64,000 nt of DNA from Leptotrichia sp. oral taxon 847 (GCF_001553645.1 NZ_CP014231.1:1116001-1180000), one strand, 5' to 3'; shown: positions 37,069 through 45,572, counted from the stretch's first letter. The notes: generated by a model not told the origin, from the sequence alone. Translations and numbers: made by a program.

Positions 37069-38454
37069 CTATTCTTCTATAATTTCTTCCAGTTTTATTC
37101 CTCTCGATGCCTTTAGTAAAACAACTTTATTCTCTTTTATTTCATTTATTTTTTCTTTTATTTCAGATTTTTTATTAAAATAAATAATTTCTTTATTGTT
37201 CAATTTTTCGTTTTCAATTTTTTCAAACAAACTTTTCATTCTTTTTCCAAACAAATAAAGTTTGTCAAATTTCACATTTTTTAAGACATAGTAAATATCT
37301 GCGTGATATTTTAACTCATTTTCTCCCAGTTCCAACATATCACCCAAAACTATAATTTTTTTTACGCTATCTTCATTATAAATTTTTGAAAATGTTTCAA
37401 GTGATTTTTCTATAGAACTTGGACTCGCATTATATGCATCATTAATATAGACAGTTTTCCCCTTTTCTATTATTTGAAATCTCATATCAGTCAAATTTAT
37501 ATTTTTTATTGCATCCTCAATTACTTTATCTTCAACTCCAAATTGTTTTGCAACCGCTATTGCCATTGTTAAATTTAATATGTTATGTTCCCCTAAAACA
37601 TTTGTTACATAATTCCGTGTAACATTTTTTTTGCAGATTTGTCCAAAATATTTTAATGTAAATCTCGTATTATTTTTATCAAAATCAATATCTCCGTAAT
37701 AAAAATTTTCCGAATTTTCCAAAAAGTCATTTTTTTCTAAATTTAATGCTTTTATGACTTTTATCTTTTCGGATTTTATACTTTTTAAATATTTGTCATC
37801 TCCGTTTACAATCAGTGCATCTTTTATATACGGTAAAATTTCCGTTTTAGCACGAAAAACATTTTCTTTTGTTTTTAAAAATTCAAGATGTGATTCTCCG
37901 ATATTTGTTATGACGTTTATATCGGGATTTGCAATTTGTCCTAGTAAGTCAATTTCCCCAAAATCACTCATTCCCATTTCCAAAATAATAAATTTATCAT
38001 CCGTTGCGCTCCGAAGTAAAGTAAACGGCAATCCAATATGGTTATTATAATTTCCCAATGTCTTTTTACCTTTAAATTTTTGCGATAAAATATGATAAAT
38101 CATATCTTTAACTGTAGTTTTCCCATTGCTTCCTGTAATTCCTATCACTTTTATACTAAGACTTTCTCGCCATTTTTTTGCAAGTTTTTGTAAAAATTTG
38201 ATACTATCGTCCACAAAAAAAGCCTTTTTTTCAAAGCCTTTTTTTATCTCTATATCAGAATTATCATAAATTACAAACGCACCTTTACTAAGTGCTTCGT
38301 TCACAAAATTATTTCCACCTCTAATTGCAATAAATAAATCTTTATTCTTTACTTTTTTTGAATTCATCTCGATGTTGTTGATATCTATTATTTCTCTTTC
38401 AAATTCTATGTTCTCTTCCTCTAGTAAGGCAACAAAAACATCCCTTTTTTTCAT
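37069..38454 (-). CDS. murF: UDP-N-acetylmuramoyl-tripeptide-D-alanyl-D-alanine ligase
   Basis: MurF adds D-Ala-D-Ala to complete the UDP-MurNAc-pentapeptide. Landmarks are the ATP loop VIGITGSNGKTTVKDMIYH (about 103-121), EMGMSDFGEIDLL (about 155-167), NIGESHLEFL (about 184-193) and INDAYNASPSSIEKSLETF (about 331-349), whose ASP-S motif is typical for MurF. It opens the dcw transcript; mraZ, rsmH, ftsL, ftsI and murE, which usually come first, are absent here. It has a consensus promoter at 38497-38525. Confidence 0.97.
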   Translation of the reverse strand: MKKRDVFVALLEEENIEFEREIIDINNIEMNSKKVKNKDLFIAIRGGNNFVNEALSKGAFVIYDNSDIEIKKGFEKKAFFVDDSIKFLQKLAKKWRESLSIKVIGITGSNGKTTVKDMIYHILSQKFKGKKTLGNYNNHIGLPFTLLRSATDDKFIILEMGMSDFGEIDLLGQIANPDINVITNIGESHLEFLKTKENVFRAKTEILPYIKDALIVNGDDKYLKSIKSEKIKVIKALNLEKNDFLENSENFYYGDIDFDKNNTRFTLKYFGQICKKNVTRNYVTNVLGEHNILNLTMAIAVAKQFGVEDKVIEDAIKNINLTDMRFQIIEKGKTVYINDAYNASPSSIEKSLETFSKIYNEDSVKKIIVLGDMLELGENELKYHADIYYVLKNVKFDKLYLFGKRMKSLFEKIENEKLNNKEIIYFNKKSEIKEKINEIKENKVVLLKASRGIKLEEIIEE

Positions 38455-38496
38455 AATCTAATTCTCCATTTTTTTACTTATACATTTCCTTGTAGG

Positions 38497-38525
38497 ATTA
38501 TATCATTTGACAACCATTTTTTCAA
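38497..38525 (-). promoter_or_regulatory. dcw operon promoter upstream of murF
   Basis: On the minus strand TTGAAA (38520-38525) and TATAAT (38497-38502) with a 17-bp spacer, about 43 bp upstream of the murF ATG. Confidence 0.75.
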
Positions 38526-38652
38526 TATATTTTTGAAATTAATTTTTTTTTAATACTATTTCAAATCTTTTACAGCTTCACTCAAAGAATTGAAAATTCA
38601 AAACCTTTTTTATTTCAAAAATATAAATAAAACTATTATTTACACATATCTG

Positions 38653-39171
38653 TTAATCACTTGCCTCAGAAAAGTTTTCTAAAATCAAAAGAATTTCTCT
38701 ACCGTATTCTTTCGTTTTTTTTCGTCCCATTCCCTTTATTTTTTCCAATTCTTCAAAATTTTTAGGTCTTGCTTTTATTATATCCACAAGAAGCTTATTA
38801 GAAGCGATTATATATGGTGGATACCCTAAATCTTGCGATTGCTCCATTCGCCACTCCCTTAAAATATCATAGAGCTCTTTTTCATATTGAGTTTGAAGTT
38901 CCTCTTCCAGTAGGCGTTTTTTATTTTCCAGAGCCGAAGTTCTTTCCAAATCATTATTTTTTTTACAAAGATTATTTTCTTTTTCCGTTTTTTTCTTTTT
39001 CTCATATTCGATAAAAACTGTCCAGTAATGTCTTCCATCTATTTCCACCAATTCTGGCTTATACCTTTTTATTTCAGAATCTTTTAACGCAAACAAAAAT
39101 TCCCGCTCCAGCCTATCTTGGTCAAATTCTTCCATATCCTCGTCAAACGGCAATGTTATAATTTTAAACAT
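38653..39171 (-). CDS. HRDC-domain protein
   Basis: This 172-residue protein ends in an HRDC domain (about 92-165): LREWRMEQSQDLGYPPYIIASNKLL, then FEELEKIKGMGRKKTKEYGREIL, which matches the fold found at the C-terminus of RecQ helicases and RNase D (nucleic-acid binding). The N-terminus (1-65) has a small alpha/beta part with ELVEIDGRHYWTVFIEYEKK, and a charged coil links the two. No helicase or nuclease part is present. It lies 34 bp behind pheT in the same direction and could be read with it. GGGGGA precedes the ATG. Function unknown beyond likely nucleic-acid contact. Confidence 0.88.
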   Translation of the reverse strand: MFKIITLPFDEDMEEFDQDRLEREFLFALKDSEIKRYKPELVEIDGRHYWTVFIEYEKKKKTEKENNLCKKNNDLERTSALENKKRLLEEELQTQYEKELYDILREWRMEQSQDLGYPPYIIASNKLLVDIIKARPKNFEELEKIKGMGRKKTKEYGREILLILENFSEASD

Positions 39172-39205
39172 AACCTTTTCCCCCTTTTATTTAACTTTTT
39201 TGACT

Positions 39206-41605
39206 TTATTGTCTCAAGATACCGTCAAAATCTTTTTTTACTTTGTTCACAATTTTATTTGAAATTTCCACAATTTCTTTTTCTTCAAGCGTTTTATTTT
39301 TATCTCTCAAAATTACACTAATAGCCACACTCTTCATGCCAGGTAAAACTCCCACGCCACGATAAACATCAAATAATTCCACTTTTTCAATCTTTTTATC
39401 AACTTTTTCAATTGCTTTCAAAATATCCCCAACCAACACATCTTCTTTTACAACAAAAGCAAAATCTCTTGGTACTGCCGGAAATTTAACAAGCGGTTCA
39501 TAAACAGTTTTTCTTCCAATATATTTTTTAATCAAATCAATACTAAATTCTGCAACTAAGACAGCTTTTTTATTCAAATCAAAATTTTCTAATACATCTG
39601 GATGAATTTCCCCGAAACTTCCGATTAATTCCCGTCCGACAAACACATCTGCCGATCTTCCTGGATGAAGTTCAGTCGCAGCACTTCTTTTTATCTGATA
39701 ATTTTTAAATCCCAATTTTGTAAAAATTTCCTGCACAATTCCTTTTAAGTCATAAAAATCGTAAGGCACAGGTTTTGCATTCCACAAAGTCTTATCGTTT
39801 TCCCCCGCAAGTATAAACGCTAGTTTAGTCTCTTCACTAGCAAGTTCTTCCCCTTTTTCAAAAGTTCTACTCGCTTCAAAAAATCTTATGTTTGATACAT
39901 TTTTATTCATATTATCTTTTGCATTTTTCAAAAGGCTATAAATTAGTGTTGGTCTCAATGTTGCAAAATCTTCTGTAATTGGTCTTGGCAAGTCTATCAA
40001 ATTTTTTCTTGGAACTTTTGTGAATTTAATTTTATCCATCGCATCTCTTGGCACAAAGCTGTAATTTATCACTTCTTTTAACCCCGCTTGAGAAGCGATA
40101 ACCTTTACTTTGTCATAAAGTCTTGTCGTATCTGTAATCGCTTTTGGATTGATATCAAGCCTTGGCAAAATATTTTCGATATTGTCAAAACCGTACATTC
40201 TAATAACTTCTTCAAAATAATCCTGCTCATTTTCCAAATCATCTCTGTAAGTTGGTGCAGTCAGTGTAAGGCTATCTCCATTATCTTTAACTTCCACTTC
40301 AAGTTTTGTAAGTATTCTAATAACTTCTTCTTTTGGAATAACTTTCCCAACAAATCTGTGAAGTTTTTCAAAACTAAGTGTTGCAACTCTTCTATTGTAA
40401 GGTTCTGGATAGACATCAACCGCTCCAGCTAAAATTTCTCCTCCAGCAACTTCTTGAATCAAGTTTGCAAGTCTATTAATCACATTTATAGCGTTACTTC
40501 TGTCAACTCTTCTCTCGAATCTATACGAAGAATCACTTATAAGTGCAAGTCTTCTCGATGTTCTTCTAATGTTTATTGGATTAAAATGAGCCACTTCAAG
40601 TAATACATTTTTTGTATTTTCAGTAATTTGAGAATTTTTACCTCCCATCACTCCACCAAGTGCCACCACTTTTTCTGCGTCAGAAATAACAATGTCGTCT
40701 GTCGCAAGGTCTCTTTCCTCTTCATCTAAAGTAATAAGCTTCTCATTTTCTCGTGCACTTCTAACCGAAATTTTACTTCCAGCAATTTTATCAAAATCAA
40801 AAGTGTGATTTGGCTGATTCATTTCCATCATGACAAAATTTGAAGCATCCACAATATTATTTATACTTCTAATCCCAATTGACTCAACTCTTTCTTTAAG
40901 CCAAGCTGGACTTTCTTTCACAGTCACATTTTTTATAATTCTAGCCACATATCTTTTCGACAAATCGCTATTTTCAATTTCCACTTTTATATTATCTTCA
41001 GTTTTCTCACTAGTTTCACCGTTTATTTCTGTACTTGGATAATTAACTTCTTTGTTGTAATAAGCTCCAAGTTCTCTTGCAATCCCTATGTGAGAAAGAC
41101 AATCTGGTCTATTTGGCGTGATTTCCAGCTCAAATACGACATCGTTTACTCCAAGATATTCTTTTAACGGCATTCCAACAGGTGCATCTTCTGGCAAAAT
41201 CATAATTCCGCTAGAATCGCTTCCAAGCCCAAGCTCTTCTTCTGAACAAAGCATTCCACTTGATTCCACACCTCTAATTTTTCCTTTTTTTATGACAAAA
41301 TCTTCAGCCAGTCTTGCTCCAATCTGTGCCAGTGCAACTTTGTCCCCAGCTTTGTGATTAGGCGCTCCACACACAATCTGCAAAATTTCTTTTCCGTTGT
41401 CAACTTTACAAATTGTAAGGTGATCAGAATCAGGGTGCATCTCTTTTTCAACGATTTTTGCTGTCACAACTTTTTCAAGATTTTCCCCTTTTACATCTAT
41501 TTTTTCCACTTCCTGCCCAATCATAGTCAAGGCATTTTCTAATTCACTTATTTCAATTCCATCTAAATCTATATATTGCTTTAGCCAGTTTAACGAAATC
41601 AGCAT
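39206..41605 (-). CDS. pheT: Phenylalanyl-tRNA synthetase beta subunit
   Basis: PheT, 799 residues, forms the alpha2-beta2 PheRS. Domain order is complete: N-terminal B1, the tRNA-binding OB domain (about 40-150, VVTAKIVEKEMHPDSDHLTICKVD), the B3/B4 editing domain (about 205-400, with GGVMGGKNSQITENTKNVLLE and SRRLALISDSSYRFERRVD), B5 DNA-binding-like domain, the catalytic-like B6/B7 part and the C-terminal ferredoxin-fold anticodon-binding domain (about 705-799, KFPAVPRDFAFVV). It lies 75 bp after pheS and is cotranscribed. Confidence 0.98.
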   Translation of the reverse strand: MLISLNWLKQYIDLDGIEISELENALTMIGQEVEKIDVKGENLEKVVTAKIVEKEMHPDSDHLTICKVDNGKEILQIVCGAPNHKAGDKVALAQIGARLAEDFVIKKGKIRGVESSGMLCSEEELGLGSDSSGIMILPEDAPVGMPLKEYLGVNDVVFELEITPNRPDCLSHIGIARELGAYYNKEVNYPSTEINGETSEKTEDNIKVEIENSDLSKRYVARIIKNVTVKESPAWLKERVESIGIRSINNIVDASNFVMMEMNQPNHTFDFDKIAGSKISVRSARENEKLITLDEEERDLATDDIVISDAEKVVALGGVMGGKNSQITENTKNVLLEVAHFNPINIRRTSRRLALISDSSYRFERRVDRSNAINVINRLANLIQEVAGGEILAGAVDVYPEPYNRRVATLSFEKLHRFVGKVIPKEEVIRILTKLEVEVKDNGDSLTLTAPTYRDDLENEQDYFEEVIRMYGFDNIENILPRLDINPKAITDTTRLYDKVKVIASQAGLKEVINYSFVPRDAMDKIKFTKVPRKNLIDLPRPITEDFATLRPTLIYSLLKNAKDNMNKNVSNIRFFEASRTFEKGEELASEETKLAFILAGENDKTLWNAKPVPYDFYDLKGIVQEIFTKLGFKNYQIKRSAATELHPGRSADVFVGRELIGSFGEIHPDVLENFDLNKKAVLVAEFSIDLIKKYIGRKTVYEPLVKFPAVPRDFAFVVKEDVLVGDILKAIEKVDKKIEKVELFDVYRGVGVLPGMKSVAISVILRDKNKTLEEKEIVEISNKIVNKVKKDFDGILRQ

Positions 41606-41680
41606 TCTTTTCTTCTCCTTATTTTTTAAATTTTTCTATCTATTTTTTACTTTAAAACTCCCATTAGATTCTCAAAAATT

Positions 41681-42697
41681 CTAAAATTGATCCAAAAATC
41701 TTTCATCATTTTCAAAAAATGCTCTTAAATCATCAATTCCATATTTTAGCATCGTAATTCTTTCAAGCCCCAATCCAAATGCAAACCCTTGATATTTTTT
41801 TGCGTCAATTCCAGCATTTTCCAAAACTTTTGAGTTTACCATTCCGCTTCCAAGTATCTCAAGCCAGCCTGTACCTTTACATACACGGCAACCTTTTCCT
41901 TTACAAACTCCACATTCCACATCCATCTCAGCAGATGGCTCTGTAAATGGGAAAAAGTGTGGACGAAATCTCACATTTCTATCTTTTCCAAATATTTTTT
42001 TCACTATGTTTTCCAAAACCGCTTTAAAGTTAGCAAACGACACATCTTCTCCCACCATAAGCCCTTCAACTTGGTGAAACATAGGAGTATGCGACACATC
42101 ATAATCAGGACGGTACACTTTTCCAACAGAAATCATTCTAAATGGTGGAACTTTATCTTTCATATAACGAATTTGCATTCCCGAAGTCTGAGTTCTTAAA
42201 ACAACGTCATCTTTTATATAAAAAGTATCGGTAAGCTCTCTCGATGGATGTGTCTTAGGAATGTTTAAATCATCAAAATTATATTTGACAAATTCCACTT
42301 CTGGACCATCCACAATGTCAAATCCCATTTCAGATACAATATCTTTAATTTCCATAACAGTTTTTGTAATTGGATGAAGTGAACCAATATTAGCCACTCT
42401 TCCCGGCAAAGTTATATCAATAGTTTCATTTTTAAGTCTTTCCTGTTTTGCAATTTCTTTTAAATTAACTGTTGTTTCATCAAACTTAGTTTGAAGAACT
42501 TTTTTTATTTCATTAGTAGTTTTTCCAAATTCGGCTCTTTTTTCAGCGGCAATATTTGCCATTTCTTTCATAATCGCCGTAAATTCCCCTTTTTTACCCA
42601 ATATTTTGACTTTCAGATCATTAACTTCATCAAGAGTTTCTATTTCGTCAAGTTTTTTTAAAACATCCTGTCGAAGCTGTGCCAATTTTTCCAACAT
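41681..42697 (-). CDS. pheS: Phenylalanyl-tRNA synthetase alpha subunit
   Basis: PheS, 338 residues, holds the class II catalytic core. An N-terminal coiled coil (about 1-95) contacts tRNA. Motif 2 with RTQTSGMQIRYM (about 172-183) and VGKVYRPDYDVSHTPMFHQVEGL (about 191-213, shown in part), the FRPHFFPFTEPSAEMDV region (about 246-262) with phenylalanine-pocket residues, and motif 3 GFAFGLGLERITMLKYG (about 308-324) are present. The cysteine cluster CGVCKGKGCRVCKG (about 265-278), found in some bacterial PheS proteins, may bind zinc. AGGAGG precedes the ATG. It is divergent from ffs. Confidence 0.98.
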   Translation of the reverse strand: MLEKLAQLRQDVLKKLDEIETLDEVNDLKVKILGKKGEFTAIMKEMANIAAEKRAEFGKTTNEIKKVLQTKFDETTVNLKEIAKQERLKNETIDITLPGRVANIGSLHPITKTVMEIKDIVSEMGFDIVDGPEVEFVKYNFDDLNIPKTHPSRELTDTFYIKDDVVLRTQTSGMQIRYMKDKVPPFRMISVGKVYRPDYDVSHTPMFHQVEGLMVGEDVSFANFKAVLENIVKKIFGKDRNVRFRPHFFPFTEPSAEMDVECGVCKGKGCRVCKGTGWLEILGSGMVNSKVLENAGIDAKKYQGFAFGLGLERITMLKYGIDDLRAFFENDERFLDQF

Positions 42698-42754
42698 TAT
42701 ATCTATTTCCTCCTAATTTTATTCTATTTTTTATTTTTCTAAGGCTATTTTTTA

Positions 42755-42783
42755 ATTATACTACTATTTTAAATATTATGCAA
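42755..42783 (-). promoter_or_regulatory. pheST promoter
   Basis: On the minus strand TTGCAT (42778-42783) and TATAAT (42755-42760) with a 17-bp spacer, about 58 bp before the pheS ATG. The leader is too short for a T-box or an attenuator peptide. Confidence 0.7.
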
Positions 42784-42815
42784 GATTTCAACTATATCGA
42801 AACGAAGCAAAATAT

Positions 42816-42844
42816 TTGACAGTTTCAAAAAAAAATGATAAAAT
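42816..42844 (+). promoter_or_regulatory. ffs promoter
   Basis: TTGACA (42816-42821) and TAAAAT (42839-42844) with a 17-bp spacer, directly before the SRP RNA. Confidence 0.85.
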
Positions 42845-42847
42845 GAG

Positions 42848-43112
42848 TTGTCATACTAGCTGGGGAGATAGCGGTGCCCTGTATCTACAATCCGCTTTAG
42901 TAGAGGTGATGTCAAATTTGAGGAAAATTTTAGTGTCAACGCCTTATTTTAAAAATGTTGAGAAAACAGTCCTATATTGTAGAAAGCTTACGAATCGTGT
43001 CAGGTCGGGAACGAAGCAGCACTAAGTTAGTTTTTCTAGGTTTATGGGGTAGCTGTTTTTGAGTTTTTATCTTAAGAAACGGATGGTAAAATTTTTTCGA
43101 TTGTTTGGCGTA
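42848..43112 (+). ncRNA. ffs: Signal recognition particle RNA, large form with Alu domain
   Basis: The Alu-domain core ctagctggggagatagcggt followed by gccctgta (about 42857-42885) and the S-domain loop gtcaggtcgggaacgaagca (42998-43017) are the two hallmarks of the long SRP RNA of Bacillus and its relatives; E. coli has only the second. The two parts pair through a long AT-rich helix, for example aaaatttta (42929-42937) with taaaatttt (about 43086-43094). The apical sequence differs from the usual ggtccggaaggaagca by a compensating pair (c-c to g-g and g to c positions). Estimated length is about 265 nt; the 3' end is uncertain by ten bases or so. ORFs read across it on both strands are spurious. 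Confidence 0.93.
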
Positions 43113-43178
43113 TGACGCTTTTTTTGAAAATAAAATTATAAAATCCATAAAGAATAGCAAGTGCTATTCTATTTTTTA
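43111..43178 (+). terminator. Terminator hairpins after ffs
   Basis: GCGTATGACGC with a T run (about 43111-43128) and, further on, AGAATAGC (43151-43158) pairing with GCTATTCT (43163-43170) with a T run behind. Either or both can end the SRP RNA transcript. Confidence 0.7.
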
Positions 43179-43212
43179 TACTTAATTAGTTTAAATAATT
43201 TTGGAGGGAAAA

Positions 43213-44463
43213 ATGAGAGTTGAACACTGGGATAAAAAGTCACATATAACAAAAGAATTACAAAAATTCAGAACACTGGATATAAATTTTTCAATTGATT
43301 TAGACAATGACGAACTTTTTTTCATTTATAATGAAGAAAAGTTGTGTGGATATGCGACGATAAACTTGAAAAAAAATGCAAAACTGAAAAAGATTTTTAT
43401 AATTCCAAAATATAGAAATAATGGCTATGGAACGTTTTTGCTAAAATATATAATCAATTGGATAACTAAAGAAAAATGTGATTCATTGACTGTGACAAAT
43501 CATAAAAAGATGAACAATTTTTTGGAAAAGCAAAAATTTTTGCGAACGGAAGACGGATATATTTTAGATAAACTTCTGGAAATTCAAAAACAGGAAAAAA
43601 ATATGGTTTTTGTAGCAAAAGTGGCAATAATTATCAATATTATTTTGGCTTTCTTAAAAATATTTTCTGGAAAAATTTTTAACAGTATGTCGCTTTTAGC
43701 GGATGGATTAAACTCGTTTTCAGATTTGATTACAAATGTTTTGGTAATTGTTGGCTTGAAAGTTGGAAGCAATCCCGAAGACAAAGAACACCCTTTTGGA
43801 CACGGAAAAATAGAATCTGTCTTTAGCGTCATAATTGGAACATTTATTATGCTTTCTGCAGTTCATTTGATTCGAGAAAATGTAGAAAAAATTTTTTCAA
43901 AAAATGGAGAAGGAGAAAATGTGAAATTAAATAGCATCCTTATCACAATTTCAATAATTTCTATTTTAATAAAAGTTTTTCAACTAATTTTTATGAAAAA
44001 TAAAACAAAAAGTTACCGGGGCGCTTTGATAAATTCACTACTTCAAGATTACAAAAACGATATTATAATCTCAATTTCAGTACTAATAGGACTTTTATGC
44101 TCCGAAATTAATCCTGTTTTTGACACACTTATTGGACTTTTCGTTGCAATTTATATTTTAAAAAGCGGATACGAATTAATAAGAGATAATTCTTTAATCT
44201 TGATGGATTCCCAAGACGAAGGACTACTTTCCAAAATAAGAGATGAAATTTTAGAATTTGAGGAAATCGAAAATGCACACGACTTTAAAATGACGACTTC
44301 TGGAAAAGATATTCATATTTTTTTGGATGCGAGAATGAAAAAAGACAAGACAATAGAAGAAGCTCACGAAATCATAAATACAATTTCCAAAAAAATAAAA
44401 TATCAGCACCCTAATATAAAATCACTATTTGTACACATAGAGCCAATGTACGAAGGCGACTAA
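43213..44463 (+). CDS. GNAT acetyltransferase-cation diffusion facilitator fusion, probable Mn(II) exporter
   Basis: This 416-residue protein joins two families. Residues 1-125 form a small GNAT domain with acetyl-CoA-binding motif A KIFIIPKYRNNGYGTFLLKYI (60-80, parts) and NFLEKQKFLRTEDGYIL at the end. Residues 130-340 form a six-helix cation diffusion facilitator with SMSLLADGLNSFSDLITNV (158-176), HPFGHGKIE (193-201) and LLQDYKNDIIISI in TM5. The membrane site thus reads N-x3-D and D-x3-D rather than the H-x3-D of zinc carriers; N/D-D/D sites are known from manganese exporters such as MntE. The C-terminal cytoplasmic domain (about 345-416) has the dimer fold with HIFLDARM. The ATG at 43213 follows GGAGGG. 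I infer Mn(II) efflux; the acetyltransferase role is unknown. Confidence 0.92.
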   Translation: MRVEHWDKKSHITKELQKFRTLDINFSIDLDNDELFFIYNEEKLCGYATINLKKNAKLKKIFIIPKYRNNGYGTFLLKYIINWITKEKCDSLTVTNHKKMNNFLEKQKFLRTEDGYILDKLLEIQKQEKNMVFVAKVAIIINIILAFLKIFSGKIFNSMSLLADGLNSFSDLITNVLVIVGLKVGSNPEDKEHPFGHGKIESVFSVIIGTFIMLSAVHLIRENVEKIFSKNGEGENVKLNSILITISIISILIKVFQLIFMKNKTKSYRGALINSLLQDYKNDIIISISVLIGLLCSEINPVFDTLIGLFVAIYILKSGYELIRDNSLILMDSQDEGLLSKIRDEILEFEEIENAHDFKMTTSGKDIHIFLDARMKKDKTIEEAHEIINTISKKIKYQHPNIKSLFVHIEPMYEGD

Positions 44464-44495
44464 AAAATTTTTTTTAATTTTTTAAAAACAAAATA

Positions 44496-44957
44496 GATGG
44501 TTTAAAAATTTTAGGGGCAGATTTTTTAATTTCAAATTTTTTAGGTTATTCTTGATTACAAGATGTTATTTTGTTTAATATTATTTTTTTATTTTTTACA
44601 TAAGGGGAAAGGACCGCCATTTCCCCTTATAATCCCCACGCTCGTCTAAGCATTTTTTTGAAGCAAAGCCGAAACTCACTTCGTTCAGACAGTCGTCTTT
44701 ACTCCAAAAAAATCACGACACTTTTGTATGATAGTAAAATTTAAACCGTCGGAGCATTTTTATGTGCTGACAAAACTGTCTGAGCGTAAGCGAGTTTTTT
44801 GGCAGTGCATAAAAATGTCGAAGACTAGCCGGGGTGCAGGGGTGCGGCGATGAGCACTTCTGCTTAAAAAAATAAAAAAATATTTTAGTAACTTTCTGGA
44901 TTGAATGAAAAACTTAAAATAAGATTTTTTATTTACCCCTAACTATTTTACTCTGTC
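44496..44957 (+). mobile_element. MITE-like element, full copy A, with 10-bp target-site duplication
   Basis: This 462-bp non-coding element begins GATGGTTTAAAAATTTTAGG and ends with TTTTACTCTGTC. Its left 24 bp and the reverse complement of its right 24 bp agree at 17 positions, sharing TAAAA, TTTAGGGG and the GA start. It is flanked by perfect direct repeats AAACAAAATA (44486-44495 and 44958-44967). A ten-pair hairpin (44601-44610 with 44620-44629) and two distant complementary arms (44672-44692 with 44776-44797) are inside, as are catttttatgtgctg and cagtgcataaaaatg arms. No ORF of note is present, so movement would need a transposase from elsewhere. The right boundary lies 17 bp before the ssrA -35 box. 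It fills most of the 558-bp gap before ssrA. Confidence 0.85.
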
Positions 44958-44974
44958 AAACAAAATATTTTTAT

Positions 44975-45003
44975 TGAAAAATCAAAAAAAATGTGTTAAT
45001 ATA
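44975..45003 (+). promoter_or_regulatory. ssrA promoter
   Basis: TTGAAA (44975-44980) and TAATAT (44998-45003) with a 17-bp spacer and a TG just before the -10 box, 19 bp upstream of the mature tmRNA 5' end. Confidence 0.7.
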
Positions 45004-45021
45004 CACTTGAAATAAACATTT

Positions 45022-45360
45022 GGGAATGTTTTGGTTTCGACAGGATAGAAAACTTATTACTAGCAAGTAAGCGGGAGCTTTAAAATCCAACTAAAATATA
45101 ATCGGAAACGATAATTACGCATTAGCTGCCTAAGATAGCAGCTCATCACTTTTGGAAATGCCGTTTTTCCACTAGATGATGTTACTTTTTACGGCTTACT
45201 CAAATGTATGATTATGTCACTTGAGGAAAATTTATAATCTCGCTTTTAGACTTTTGTTTGTTTAATATCTAAAAGTTAAAAAGATAAATAAACTAAACTT
45301 GTAGAAGGTAATAAAGACTTTTTATTTTGGACACGGGTTCGATTCCCGTCATTTCCACCA
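45022..45360 (+). ncRNA. ssrA: Transfer-messenger RNA (tmRNA)
   Basis: tmRNA rescues stalled ribosomes. The 5' end gggaatgttttggtttcgac and the 3' end gggttcgattcccgtcatttccacca (parts) form the Ala-tRNA-like domain with encoded CCA. The reading frame for the proteolysis tag starts at the GGA at 45104 and ends with TAA at 45131-45133, coding GNDNYALAA, whose ALAA end is the standard degradation signal. Length is 339 nt. It has a promoter at 44975-45003 and a terminator at 45409-45431. Confidence 0.97.
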
Positions 45361-45408
45361 AAACAAAAATAAAATCTTTTTAAACGAATTAATAATTTTT
45401 CATAGCTG

Positions 45409-45437
45409 AATAAGTCTTTTTTAGACTTATTTTTTTA
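45409..45437 (+). terminator. ssrA terminator
   Basis: AATAAGTCT (45409-45417) pairs with AGACTTATT (45423-45431), followed by a T run. Confidence 0.88.
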
Positions 45438-45488
45438 TAAAATTTTTTCTTTGAAAAAGTTTTCTCTAAAAAAAATTTTTTAATATTC

Positions 45489-45517
45489 TTGATTTTGACA
45501 ATTATTTTTGATATAAT
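45489..45517 (+). promoter_or_regulatory. rpsF operon promoter
   Basis: TTGATT (45489-45494) and TATAAT (45512-45517) with a 17-bp spacer. A TTGACA at 45495-45500 is too close to the -10 box to be used with it. Confidence 0.7.
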
Positions 45518-45526
45518 TATATAAAA

Positions 45527-45572
45527 CCTGCTCTATTTGGAAGTAGGGCTAAAAAGCCGAAGGAAAGGAGAA
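45527..45572 (+). promoter_or_regulatory. Candidate S6:S18 autoregulatory leader of rpsF
   Basis: The leader has a hairpin in which CCTGCT (about 45527-45532) pairs with AGTAGG (about 45542-45547), followed by GGGCTAAAAAGCCGAAGG with a short GGC/GCC stem and an exposed CCG next to the ribosome site. The S6:S18 complex is known to bind leaders with a conserved CCG bulge that mimics its 16S site. The fit is by eye; covariation was not tested. Confidence 0.55.

Noticed and set aside
42698-42845. T-box or attenuator for pheST
   Set aside because: The leader is about 50 bases and has neither a T-box sequence nor a Phe-rich peptide.
42816-43160. Two ORFs of 62 and 69 codons, one on each strand
   Set aside because: They overlap the SRP RNA gene and its promoter; no ribosome sites.
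44464-44975. tmRNA-linked genomic island or attachment site beside ssrA
   Set aside because: The element lies upstream of ssrA, not at its 3' end, carries no integrase and has transposition-type duplications.
45495-45517. TTGACA plus TATAAT as the rpsF promoter
   Set aside because: The spacer would be only 11 bp; TTGATT at 45489-45494 gives 17 bp.
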